Of a stretch of 64,000 nt of DNA, positions 64,000 to 64,000 are shown piece after piece (the stretch's first letter is position 1; each line of letters opens with the position of its first letter). The position numbers and the translations under genes are program-made. The notes beneath the pieces were generated by a model that was not told the origin of the DNA, ran no database searches, and was given only the letters and a program-made list of their open reading frames with translations. The DNA is taken from NCBI GenBank assembly GCA_014874475.1, contig JADBJJ010000032.1, positions 124,001 through 188,000 on the forward strand, in the 5' to 3' direction. The DNA comes from Chloroflexota bacterium. Lineage in GTDB: Bacteria; Chloroflexota; Anaerolineae; B4-G1; DUEL01.

Positions 64000-64000
64000 A

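Overview
The window (about 60% G+C by eye) looks like a piece of a thermophile-like Chloroflexota genome (Anaerolineae or a relative). This is inferred from the protein families: LysM/cohesin lipoproteins, Pro/Thr-linker membrane proteins, DUF2723 and other GT-C membrane glycosyltransferases, and a type III-A CRISPR locus with Csx15 and Csx3 accessories. No ribosomal RNA or other taxonomic marker is present to confirm it.

Layout. (1) 0-2.5 kb: two membrane GT-C type glycosyltransferases on the minus strand, the first cut by the window edge. (2) 2.6-7.6 kb: housekeeping genes: birA, a PPC/DUF296 protein, a LysM lipoprotein, rsmA/ksgA, a DUF348/3D-domain wall protein, and a non-coding gene for the long, Alu-domain type SRP RNA with its own promoter. 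(3) 7.6-21.1 kb: a surface polysaccharide cluster, nearly all minus strand: GT4 and GT2 glycosyltransferases, two methyltransferases, membrane glycosyltransferases and a Wzx-like flippase. It contains a glycosyltransferase broken by a one-base frameshift, a GT4 remnant and a VapBC-like toxin-antitoxin pair with a palindromic operator. (4) 21.1-26.5 kb: SbcC, DUF503, a PHP-type metallohydrolase and a GNAT-like acetyltransferase. (5) 26.56-26.75 kb: tRNA-His(GTG) and tRNA-Arg(TCG) with promoter and terminator. (6) 27.1-39.1 kb: a plus-strand sugar-acid catabolism cassette: MBL-fold protein, RraA-like protein, glucarate-dehydratase-like enolase, Nramp-fold transporter, SDR, IclR regulator, PfkB kinase, KDPG-type aldolase, MFS transporter and a GH38-like enzyme. 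It lies between two copies of a 155-bp identical element that ends in a strong intrinsic terminator.

(7) 39.8-49.9 kb: a very large CRISPR array. I count about 112 repeats of 36 nt at 41400-49916, plus four more repeats and two decayed ones at 39809-40247. The two parts are separated by 1,152 bp of gene-bearing DNA whose outer genes are cut at the repeats. Several blocks of spacers are duplicated. (8) 50.2-60.3 kb: the minus-strand cas operon, in transcription order cas6, cas10/csm1, csm2, csm3, csm4, csm5, csx2-like CARF-HEPN nuclease, csx15, cas1, cas2, then the array with its own consensus promoter. (9) 60.4-62.5 kb: divergently transcribed signalling accessories: a CARF (NE0113-like) protein fused to a LuxR-type HTH, and a P-loop ATPase fused to two Csx3-like domains. 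(10) 62.5-64 kb: a Cys/Met-metabolism PLP enzyme and a promoter at the edge.

How it fits together: the Csm complex (Csm3 keeps its catalytic Asp, Cas10 keeps HD and GGDD) should cut target RNA and DNA and make cyclic oligoadenylate. The CARF-HEPN nuclease would be the effector. Csx15, the Csx3 ATPase and the CARF-HTH protein look like three separate layers for sensing, dampening or transcriptionally reading that signal. Spacers that look like coding sense strands on the plus strand, with crRNAs made from the minus strand, fit RNA targeting.
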